Origin: Ceriagrion tenellum
Lineage: Eukaryota; Arthropoda; Insecta; Odonata; Coenagrionidae
Direction: 5' to 3'
Length of the DNA: 64,000 bases
Assembly (NCBI GenBank): GCA_963169105.1
Contig: OY720643.1
Location: forward strand, 103,861,697 to 103,925,696
Part shown: positions 1 to 12,400 of the stretch, piece after piece
Layout: each line of letters begins with the position of its first letter
Numbering within the stretch: the stretch's first letter is position 1
Program-made: the position numbers and the translations under genes
The notes under the pieces: generated by a model
Databases searched by the model: none
The model's input: only the letters and a program-made list of their open reading frames with translations
Told to the model about the DNA's origin: nothing

Positions 1-215
1 CTTTAGTTTTGATGCTTCAGTGTCGATATGTAAAAAGCTTTTGAATTAATCATAAAAAGCAAATTACCTTAAGTTATGTAGCTTCAAATATGTTCACCTA
101 TATATTAATCATGAGGTCTTGATTTAGCAGTGAAAAATTATGAAATGAAAAATAAGTTAAAGCATCCTATTAATGCTTCTGAATTCTCGCTACCTATACC
201 ATCTCATGTTTCCAG

Positions 216-428
216 GATCTTCCCACTGCTCAGGGAGCTGATGATTTGGATGATGATGAGAGAGGCCTAGTCGATCCCTCAATGGATGGAGATGATAGGG
301 AAGATCTCTCTGAGTTCAAGTTCCAAAAGTTTGCTGCCACATACTTCCAAGGAAACATAAATCACATGTATTCTCGCAAGCCTCTGAAGCATCCACTCTT
401 GCCGTTGCAAGCCCAAGGGGATCAGTTG
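216..428 (+). CDS. Myo7a: Myo7a exon: acidic linker and start of first MyTH4
   Basis: Acceptor AG at 214-215, donor GTTAGT at 429; 71 codons, phase 0 at both ends. An acidic stretch rich in D and E is followed by FKFQKFAATYFQGN and KPLKHPLLP, the conserved opening of the myosin VII MyTH4 domain. First exon seen in the window, not the first of the gene. Confidence 0.93.
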
Positions 429-3400
429 GTTAGTAGATATATTTTTTTGTAAATTATTCATCTTAAGTTGTCAATACTGATCATTCTTGTTGCTCATTTG
501 ATGCAGGTTTCTTTTTCATTGTGTGCTCCTTACAGCTAACCTTGTCGTGTCTTCATGTTTCTGGGTATCATATCTCCCATTGAGAGGATATTGTTTATTT
601 AAGATCTTTCTGTCAGGTGTTTTATGAATCCATTCCTATTATATTAATCTCCGGCACATAGATGATACCTCAGTGGATATTTAATGAGTTTCACCCTCGC
701 CTTATGTATGTTTTTAATGAAGGACTTTGTACACTCCTGTTGTATTACTTCCTATCATTTCACCTACTGAGTGCATGTTGTGCATTTAAAATCTTTCTGC
801 CGGGTGTTTATTTAAAAAAACTATTCCGATTATATATATCCTTGGCACACGTAGGATGCCTCAGTGTATATTTAACCCTCTTAGTGCTGACCCCTGCCAG
901 CGGTTCTAGTGAGAAATGCGGAGGGTAACTTAATGAAATGTATCACTCTAGGAAAATTAATATTATAAAGTTATTGTTTAAAATATCCATATGCAGTTTT
1001 TCTTATTGCATATACATTGAATTAGGTAATAATAAAAAAATGCTTATACTTCGTACAAAAAATAATTGTAATTATATTTTTGTGCCAAAGTTAAACAATA
1101 TTTTGCCTATGAGCCGATATATCGGCCCGCTGCACTTTATGCCTGAGATGCCAAAGCCGATATATCGGCCCGCCGCACTAAGAGGGTTAACGAGTTTTAC
1201 CCTCCCCTTTTGTATTTTTTCAATGAAGGAGTCTGTTCACTCTTGTTGTATACCTTCCTTACTGATAAGGTTATTCTTTATTGTCCATGGAAAGTCAAAT
1301 GCATAGAAAATTGTCCATCATGGCTTTCCATTAAAATTATCCTTTTCTTTTCGTATCCAAGGCTGCTCAAGCCCTGTGGATCACCATTTTACGTTTCACT
1401 GGAGATCTGCCTGATCCTCGATATCATACCATGGAAAGGGACAATACATCCGTGATGTCCAAGGTCACTGCTACCCTTGGTCGCAACTTCATCAGGTCAA
1501 AAGAGTTCCAGGAAGCTCAATTGGCTGGCATGGATGCTGTGAGTATTAACATGTAACATTCATCCAGTCGCTTAGCTACTGTGAAAATTGCAAACTAGCC
1601 ACTAGTTGATCATGAAAAACTGTAAAGTAGTCATGAATTTCGCTTGAAAACCTGATTCCACAGTCCCTGATTGTTCATATGAGTTATGATTAGCATCGAA
1701 TTAGACAGAAGTTGATGACAGTTTGTCCTGCAATCATGCAATGCAGGGTTTTTGAAGGTTTTTATGTATATTTTGTTTCCCAATGCGTACTTTTTCTGTT
1801 TTGTGTGTCATCTCATTTTGCTTTGCAATAATTACTGTGTGTCTCAAATCAGTTTATTTTCAGAATAAGTCAGGTAATTTGAATTGGAGATGTATGAGGT
1901 GAAAATGATCCTAAAACTTGGGCAATAATTTTTATATCAGTGTCATTTTCCAATGTTTACTATTATATGCCATGCTTGCCTATTTTGTATGTGACAATGA
2001 CAGAACAAACTATCTTCATGGAAGAGCAATTAGTTGAACAAGGAACAGATGGGACTCAATGGGAAGTGAACGACAAATTGCCAGACAATTTGCAATAAAT
2101 TATCGCTACATTTACCAATCGAACTCAGGTCGATTTAGCCGGTTCAGCCCGGTATGTTAAACGCAACAGGCTAGTGGGATCGATATGAGAAGCAGGCTAA
2201 CACGGACCGCTTTCCCTACCAGTCTGAGATTTCAAATCGATATGAACCGATTCAAATCAATATTTCAATCGATTTTGCATTGACAAACCAGGCGATCTGA
2301 GTTGGCTGACATAGAATGTCTAGATCGGTCCAAGTTCATATAGTTCTGAGTTCAATTGGTAAACGTAGTGCATGATTCTTCAAGGGACAAAATTTGAATG
2401 CAGTGGTAGGAGACAAAAGAAACTTGAAAGACTGTGTTTTTATCTGTTTTACCTTGACCATTATCCTGACGTAAAGATAATATGTTGATTAACTGATGTT
2501 AACGGTATAAATTGAAAAAGGAAATGGTTCCAGGCTTGACTTTGTGGAAGTAATTCATAGTAACTTAAATAAAACTTTGTATACTCCACTATAGGTTTAA
2601 TAACACAACCCGGGTTTCGACACTTCACCTGAAGATGACACGAAGTGTCGAAACCCGGGTCGTGTTATTAAACCTATAGTGGAGTATACAAAGTTTTATT
2701 TAAGCTACTATAAATTCTAAACCCTCAATACTGATTTTCTACCAGGGCTCTGATATATTGAGAAAAAAATGTGTCACATACTCTGTATTGACTCAGATTT
2801 GTCATTTGTTTTCTTTTCTTTAAAGCTATACGCTAAAAGCCCGCTCTATGCAGGAGTGATGTTCTATAACTCCCTACCTATTAAAATTAAAAGCATTAAA
2901 TCTATCTCACTCTTTAAGGTAGAACTAAAAGAGTATCTGATAAAAAATGCATTTTATTCGGTGGATGAATTTCTTACCTCTATGTAATTAAGTTAACTGT
3001 ATGCTATGTATTTTTGTATTCAATCTGTGTATACATATTTTGTTATTTCTATTCTGGTGTATTTATTATACATATACATTGTTAATTTGCCTATTGGAGC
3101 TGTTCCATACATGTAAACACGTGTCCCGGGATAAATAAATAAATAAAAGGCTGATTTTTTTCTAATGACATGACAGACATTTTGTTATAATTAAGATATT
3201 GCTTCTTTGCAAACTAGGACTCCTATATGAAGCAGAAACCAAGATCTATTCGCCATAAGTTGGTATCATTAACACTGAAGCGTAAAAACAAGCTTGGAGA
3301 GGATGTGAGGCGGAGATTGCAAGAGGATGATTGCACTGCTGACAGCTACCACAGCTGGCTACAATCTCGTCCCACTTCAAATCTGGAAAAGCTTCACTTC

Positions 3401-6400
3401 ATCATAGGCCATGGTATTCTAAGGGGTGAATTGAGGTGAGAAAAAGCTTAATCCTTGTAGGACCTGTTGATTTGTGCAAATTTGGTTGAGGAAAAATCAT
3501 TTGCCTTCACCAACAATTGGACCCAGTTCCCTTGATTTTGTGTTGAGAGCTTCAGCCAGTTAAGCTACTGAGACATCCCTTTTCCCCTGTGAAGTATTGT
3601 TAGTTTTAACCCTTTCATGTCAGAGTCTTATGAAGATAAATTCTTCCTTGTTATGACTCGTATGAACCTTTTGTGTACTCCCCTGTGTGATACTCCATCA
3701 CAGCAATGAAAGGCAGAGGTATGCTCTCCTTCTGTCTTGGGACCCAACTCAGTGGGACACCAGACTCTTTCCTAGGCCATTAGCCCAATGGATTAAAAGC
3801 GTCTTTGGGAGCATGAGCCCACGGTCAACTGACTGGAATAGCAGTGTTTTTTTAACAAATATTTGTTGTATAGATAAACTATTTGAACTTATAAATGAAT
3901 TCGTTGTGTTTTTCATAGGGTGTTAAAATTTTAAATGTAATTCTTATTATTATATTGACATATTTAGTGCATTAATCTTCTGAAACCGCTAAATGTAAAA
4001 AAAACATTTCCCAAACTCCTTTTCCATCTGGGCTACTGATCAGCAGTGCATGTGTAATTTTTTTAGTTTTTTTAAACTTCGCTTATTAGTCCTTAGCGAA
4101 TTAGCAAAGTCATTTGTAGGAGTTTTAGGTTGAAGCTCAACTTTGAACACAATGAGGTGTTTGCTCAGGGGTTTTAGTTCAAATTACTTTTTCCTTTGTA
4201 GAATTTTTGCTCTTATTTGCATTTGTTGGTAACTCTGTAAAAGTAATATTGTGTTTGTCGTGGTAACCTCAAAATTTATATTTTTGGTATTGGTTTAAAT
4301 GATTTGATGATGGCCATTTGGGGTATGTTGGCAATTTTCCTCTCAAGTTTTTCAGAAAATAAAATAATAATTCCTTGGAATTGAGGCAGATTCTGAAGAA
4401 AACTTCTGCTCATTGGTGAAAATGATGATTGGTGAAAAAATAATTAGATATTTTAAAGTCTCCTGTTAGCTAACTCATGCATTTAAATGCATTTCTTTCA
4501 GAGGAATTTCCCTTTTAAACATTGATCCCTTGCTTTAAGTTATTATGTACATATTTCTTGCTGTCACACAAATTAGGCATAGGTGTCCTCTGGTGTGGGT
4601 CATGTCTTTTATGGAAATGTGAGGTGATGTTTTCAGCTAATGAAGAAAGTATCATGTATATTTCTTACCCATCTCAATACTCATTATTTTATAATTTCCT
4701 TAGCTTCATCCTCTGCTCTATATTTTTAATTTAGAACTCCTTGAATTAATTATAGTAAGCTGATGTCTTCAAGCTTCCTAAATCATCAAGTATTTGTGAA
4801 GCACGTAAGATATTCGCTGGAATGATAATTCTTTGATTTCCATGGTTGGTTTCATTTTTTATGGCTCTGGTACTATTGACCACAATTAATTGCAAATGGC
4901 AATGCTGTTGCTACAATGTTTTAGCCAGTCTCTCACAGTGAAACTTAGCTTAGTAGTCCTTAGCGAATTAGCAAAGTCTTTTGTAGATCTTAATTTATAT
5001 TGTTATTCCTTGTAATAATTAACATTTGCATATTATATAGTTTTTATTGATGAACCACTTGTTTTAATAACTAGCCATTATCTTAACTTTTCAGGGATGA
5101 AATCTACTGCCAGATTTGCAAAACTCTGACTAATAATCCATCGAAATCATCTCATGCCCGTGGGTGGATTTTACTTTCCCTCTGTGTCGGCTGTTTTGCA
5201 CCCTCCGAGCGCTTTGTGGATTACTTGCGTGCCTTCATTCAAGAAGGCCCCCCAGGTTACGCTCCCTACTGCCACCATCGTTTGAGGAGAACTTTCAACA
5301 ATGGGACACGAAACCAACCACCTAGTTGGTTGGAGCTGCAAGTATGTTTTCAGCCTTTATGGTGTTGATAATAATAATAACAGTAATAAATTTTTTATTT
5401 GAAGATCACATATGGTAAGATGCAGGTATAGGTTTTGTCAGCATGATAATCCTGATGCAGAAAAAATAAAGCAAAATACAGACACTATTTACTCAGACAT
5501 ACTTTCTCTAACTATCATTTAAAATTTTGGTGACTTAAGTGATTTCATTAACAATGTCTTACCTTCTTCCAATTCTTACTTATTGCTCTACAATATGGTC
5601 TATGTTGGCAACCTCAAATCTTGCCACCCTTAACAGCATCACAACTTTTTTCTCTAGAATAGTAAAATACAGAATTCCAAGTTTTCACAATGTATCCTCT
5701 GACAAGATACTATCTTCCTTCTCCATTTGTAGTCTCTCCAATCATAGGCCTAAATCTGACTTAAAACTTCTTTACAATACCATTAATTCTTACATTGACA
5801 GTCCCGAGCTTACCTCATTCATCAACATCGGAGTGCCTTCATGTCCTACAAGATCAGAACTCATTATTCCACATCACAACTCCAAGATTATCGCTAATTA
5901 AACATTCACTTATCTTCAGTCTCTCCTCTTTAATAAAATCACTTCCTACTGATATTGACCCCTTTTCTCTATCGCCAAAAAACTTCACCACTTGGCCTCA
6001 ACACATATTTCCTTACATAAACAGTGAACCTAGACAGTAATGAGCTCAAACGCCATCAACAGGTCATCTATGTTAACTCTTTCTTTGTTTGTGTTGTTTA
6101 GAAGTGTATGTCATTTTGCATTTGTTACAATTACACTTTAAATTGACAATTTTGCTGTATGTCGACTGTTTTCTTTTAATTAATGAAACTTAGATCAGAT
6201 TTAGTAGATTTGATACATTCAGGGAGTAAGTTATACATGTTTGTTCCCTTTGCAAATGTGCTGTTGCTAGAAATCCTTAAAGTATGGCGTAAAACATGTA
6301 TAGAATTACTATTATTTGTTAATATCAACGTTAGAATTTCGTTTGAAATATGCAAAGACTAACCAAAAAACAAATAATTCATTTATAAGTTAAAAATTCT

Positions 6401-9400
6401 GTAGTGTGCAAAAAATAACTGCCTCAAAAAACCGTTGCAAATACAAAAAATTAACCGTGGATTCATGCAGCAAGGAGGGCTACTAATGAGGCAGAGGGTC
6501 GAGCTCACTTGCCGAGGAAAGGGTCTGGGCTGTTGCTGAGCTGGGTCGGAAGGTCGTACTGTATACCTGAGATTATTGCTCCCATGTCATTCACTTCCCT
6601 TCCCTCACATCGGCTATAGCCTACATTAGGTCTTTTACATTGGTTTTTCTCTGTCGACAATAGCCTACATTTGATCGTTTGCTTAGGAAAATTCATGTCA
6701 GCTGTAGCCGTCGCTAGGCACTGACCTGAAATATTTAATTTCAAATACTAATGTTTACGGAAAAATTAGCATGTAAAATTATCATGTAAAATGTAAAAAT
6801 TTAGACCTGTAGATATGTCCCTCATAAAAATTTGACCTGTAACATTTCTATGTAAGCTTCTATGCCTATTTTACTATTGAGTTACAATAGCTTGTCCAAG
6901 AGATTATGCTGCCATCAAAATCCTCCATGCATACATACCCTATACTGTTTTGTTACTTCATATTTTTATTTTTCTTAATAATATATATCATGTTACTAAT
7001 TTATAAACACAGTCCAACTCATCTGCTTGCTGCTTTATTGTTTGTCATCCTAGTTTTAATGAGAGAGAAGTGGATACTAAGCCCTCTGTTCAGTCTTTGC
7101 AAAGAACACCTACCCTATGTGGTGTTAGTGTTGTTGGGTGCTAACATGGTCATTTGAAACATCCACCCTGAGATGTACTATTACTACTGCTCATTCAACC
7201 ATATCCAGGAGTACATAACACAAATTGGCCGGAAGCTAGGAAAATTAATGAACACTTTGGTTCCTTAGTTTCCCCCTGCATGTCTGCGTTTTCATTTACA
7301 TTTTCAGATACATTTGTATATTTTCTTTAATATTGATGTATTCTTTTTTAATCTATTTTCAGGCAACTAAGTCAAAGAAGCCAATTATGCTGCCCATCAC
7401 GTTCATGGATGGCAACACTAAAACTCTACTGGCCGATTCTGCCACTACTGCTCGCGAGCTTTGTAACCAGCTCTCTGAAAAAATTAATCTGAAGGATCAA
7501 TTTGGATTTTCTTTGTATATAGCTCTGTTTGATAAGGTAATTAAGGTTCTTTTTAATGACAGGACTATTTAATCTTTGAAGAAGAGGGAATAGAAGAATT
7601 TTCAAATGTTAATCAGTGGTTGCTCATAAATTAAAATTCATCTACATTAAATGAAGAGTCAAAGATTTTCCCCCGTTAATTGCACCTATTTTTTTCTCAT
7701 TTTATGCGTGGATGCACTTAGTTTTTTTCTTTTAAATCCAAACCTTTTGACTACCATTTTTCTTCTATTATTCACTGTTATAAGTTTTTGTTGCAATATC
7801 AACATTTCCACTGGCATTTTAAAAATTAAAATCTTACTTTTATCCATTAATTTCAAATGTTAACCAATTTTTTTCATTCTGAATTGTGGCTCCTTTTAGA
7901 GCTATAAATTGAAAATAAAATCTCAAAAATTAGTTGTAGCCTTAAATTTAGCCTTTCAAGTAGTGGGTGTATTTCAAGCAGGCTAAAATTTGGGAAATCA
8001 CAAGGATATAATTTCATGACAAAGGCACAAAGATGTGTGTTTTGACATTTATCATTTTTATATTCCAATAAAACATGAAATAGACTTGATAAACTTGATG
8101 CTCAAAGCAACCCATTATTATGAGTGAAATGATTAGCTAAAAATATGCATAATTTACTTGTGCCTTTATTTAAAATATGACCCATTTCTCAAAATATCAT
8201 ATTTATTAGAATATGCCTCGTAGGTTGGAATGCATCATCATTTGTGTGTAATCATGATTTGTATCTATCTATCAAAAAGTATTGATTAGTTAGGATTTCT
8301 GTAATGTTTTCAACTTTGTCTATTTTTGACATTTGAGAAAGAAAATAAGCATTGCAAACAAGGTTGCTGTAAATACAAGAACAGCATTAGTCGTTCATCT
8401 GTTTTCTACAGTCCATATGTACATTGTACCAATAATGGAATACAATTAGAATCGTGCAACCATAAATGAGCTAATATGTCATAATAACTTAGATTTAAAT
8501 TTAACAGTATTTGCAACTGGACTATGTTATTTAAATAATCATTGACATGTGCCAATTATGAAACATTCAGTCATAGTATTTTTTTGCCAGTATTCATGAT
8601 TACTCCACTCTGTGTAGGCATACGAAAGACCTGCATCAGTGCTGCTTCTGTTCATGGTTTATAGCAAGAACACTGGTTTATAGCTTATAATGCTAATTTA
8701 TTCCTACCCTCAGTGATGTTTTTGCAATGTCAATTTATGCTTTCTTGTTTTAGGTATCATCACTAGGGAGTGGTGGTGACCATGTGATGGATGCCATTTC
8801 TCAGTGCGAGCAGTACGCAAAAGAACAAGGGGCGCAAGAGAGAAATGCTCCATGGAGGCTGTTTTTCCGAAAGGAGATATTTGCCCCTTGGCATGATCCT
8901 ACCATGGACCAAGTGGCCACAAACCTCATTTATCAGCAGGTTGTCCGAGGTGTAAAGTTTGGAGAGTATCGCTGTGACAAGGTAAATCAGTGGAAATTAA
9001 TAATATTTATTGATGTCTTGTTTACCAGTGTATAAGCAGCTTTCCTGCTTTTTCAATGTTGTATCAAGTGCTGAATGGTAGATAAATATTATGTTATGTA
9101 ATTATATAATGCTAAAATTGAGCAGCAATTTGTTTATCTGTGGCATTCATTCTTTAATTAAGAATGCTTAATAAAGCTTAGTGAACACAAGTAACTGGTT
9201 AATATTTGCTTGTGATATGAAGTGTTTGTAGTTCATCAAGATGTAAAATGATTCTTATATTATGCATTAAACTAATTGCTGGGGTTAATGAAGATGTTAA
9301 AAATGCTGATTCTAGAAAACAAAAGTAATGAGTAGGAAGTTGAAAAGAGGCTGGGAATAAAAGTAGGAGGACACAAATTGGAGCAAGTAGAGCTGTTTAA

Positions 9401-12400
9401 TCACTTGGGTAGTGCACTAGAAGAAAATGGGCATAGTCGCAAATACATAAGGAGGAGAATAGAATTAGCTAAGAAGGCATTTTTTTAATAGAAGGAGCTG
9501 ATGACCGGGACCTTGGGTAAGGATGTGAAGAAAAGGCTGGTGGAGAAATTAATATGGTGCACAGCATTGTATGGGGCAGAAATGTGGACCCTCAGAAAGG
9601 AGGATGAGAATAGGCTGCAGGAATTTGAGATGTGGATGTGGAAAAGGATGGAGAAGGTGCAGTGGACAGAAAGAAAGACTAACTAAAATGTTTTTTGCAT
9701 GGTGAGCGAGGAGTGGAAACTTCTGATGAAATCCAGAGAGAGGCAGGGTAGTTGACTGGAGGAAGGAATAAGGGGCGATGGGTCGCTGAAGAGTGTGATA
9801 GGGGGAAGGATACTGGGAAAGTGGGGAAGGAGAAGAAGGAGAATAGGTTTCATGGATGGAATGAAGAAGGGTAGATCGTATGCTGAGGTGAAAAAGGAAA
9901 TACCATAGGTAAATGGGACCCTGAAAGTGTGGAAAACCAGGAGGAGATTCTGTGACTTCCAACAAAACATAACTTGTACTAATAGGATACCTTAGAAAAA
10001 AGAATGAATCACACTCTGTAATAGAATAAACTAAGTCACAATATATGGACAGGGCTCAAGTTCATATAAAGTCTCATAAAAGCCATCATAACTTGCCGAC
10101 TTGGTTCACTCATTTACAGAGTACACGTGTTATTAATTATCCCAATGAGCTGTCAAGGACAGTGTTGTTGATCTTAAGTAATGGTGTTTATTTTTGTTGT
10201 TTGACATTCAAAAGGTGTCAGGACCATGAGTAAAATTTGTTTTGTTTTACACCCTCCACCACTACATGAGTAGGATACCGTAATTTTCCGCATATAGTAT
10301 GCATTTTTTTCCGCGAAAATTCATCAAAAAAGTAGGGTGTGTATTATACATGGTTACCAACATATTGCGTTTTTATTCAGGTAGTAGATCACATTTGAAG
10401 TAATCTCAGCATACTTATAATTATTCGATTTTACAAGTTTTAATAAAAAAATGCCGTGAATCAATTAAATTAATTTTTTTAAACAAAGATTTACATGCTG
10501 TTCCTCTTGTCTTTAACACTGTTAGCATGGTTAGCACTGAATCATTCGAATTCAAAATCGCTATCCTCGCTTTATCGGACAGTTCCTGCGAAACACTGAC
10601 ATCACGCTCGCTGGCTGCATATATTGCGTCTCCATGGACATCATATTTGTCCTCCTCATCATCTACTACGCATTCTTCATCCCTAAGCAAATCGTCGTCG
10701 GACCAATCTATGGCATTCATGAGGCAGCATTTTTTAAAACGTCGCTTAATCACAGATGAATCAATGGCATCCCACTCTTTAATCCACTTATTACATAGTG
10801 ATAACTCCAGTTTCTATAATTTTTCTGAAGATGTCAAAAATGTGGTCCGGAATAAGTGACTCATTCCACTTTTTACACATCTAAGTCTTAAACGGACGAT
10901 TGCAACTGACATACATTACCTGCAACTGGTTGTCATCCCTTCAGGAATAATGACGAGATCTGTACCATTCTCGTACAATATATTCTTTATGTATGGCATT
11001 GATGGCATTTATATGCATCTAGAACCAACATATGACGTCTACAAACCGCATCTTTGCACCACACATTTCGCAGCCAATCTTTGGTCGAATTTTCATCCAT
11101 CCAGCCTTTTCATTCGCGCGTATGAGCATATTCTGCGGCCATATAACATTCTTTGGGAGAGTTTTTCTTTTAAATATTACACAGAAATGTAACATCTTCA
11201 AATTACAGAGTAACGTGTCTTCTGCTAGTCGATCGGACGGAATTCGAAACGAACGGACATAAAGTGAGGCGAATTGAATACAAAAATTGGTACTTTTCAG
11301 CGACAGTGTAGCAATTCAATCATTTATTGACAAATATTTCCATAGACACGGGTGGAAGTTTTGGAGGGGAAGAACCTACTGCAAATAGATCGTCACATTG
11401 AGAAACCAATGGGGTATGTAAAAGCTAGGGGAAAAGCCATCCATAGGCAGGATTACCGCTTGCGCAGTGATCTTTCCGGCACTGAACGGTGCGGCAGACA
11501 ATGGCGTAGAGTGCGCAGAATGCTATTCTCTAAAAGCCGACTGCGTATTATACATGGTGATAAGAAAATCCTTACACTGCGCTCGCCATAATGAGGGTGC
11601 GTCTTATAGTGGGTGGGTATTATAATCGTAAAATTACGGTATGTTGATATTGTCACAGCAGAAATGTAACTCATTGAAGGGGGCGTGGCAAGTATGGAAA
11701 AGTACATACAGATATGATCAGCATCACCTACTGAGTCAATCTAGCTAAGTCCACACCTGTAAAATATCACTATTAAATCACTCCTATGGTTAAGGTCTAT
11801 CAAATGCTTAGCCAAATTATTTTCATTGTGATATTTATATAAAATGGCTTTAAAAATGTTCCTTGGTAAATGCATGTCATTATAATACATGCTAAACATT
11901 GTTTCAGGATGAAGATTTAGCTATGATTGCTGCCCAACAGTACTATATTGAATATTCTACTGACATGAATACAGAGAGGCTGTACACACTCTTGCCAAGT
12001 TACATTCCTGATTATTGCATTAATGTTAGTGAGAAAGCTGTTGATCAGTGGGCTCAGCTGGTGCTCAATGCTTTCAAAAAGGTGAGTTCTGTATGATTTA
12101 ATAAGGTTGATTAAATAATTTGACTTTCATTATAGCTGGGACAATTGTGTTGGGTGTCTCAGCTCAATTGAAGTTACCAAGATTCAGAAAAATGTCCTCT
12201 CTGGATCATCGTACATATAGGGTTTATGTATTTTTGAATGTATTCTTTGTGTAAATATTTGAAATATGCATTTATGAATTGCCATCTTTGCACTTGCATG
12301 AATCATATTTAAACCTCACTATTCATGCCATTTTGGAATTTATTCTGTTGAAGTAATAATTTGAAATTGGACATAAGCCTTCTTGAAAAATTTTTCTGCT

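Noticed and set aside
9549..9970. Minus-strand Pro/Leu/Ser-rich frames
   Set aside because: Antisense of the RTE-like LINE fragment.
10527..10859. Plus-strand Ser-rich 110-residue frame
   Set aside because: Antisense to the C-terminal remnant of the pogo-like transposase, which explains the sequence better.
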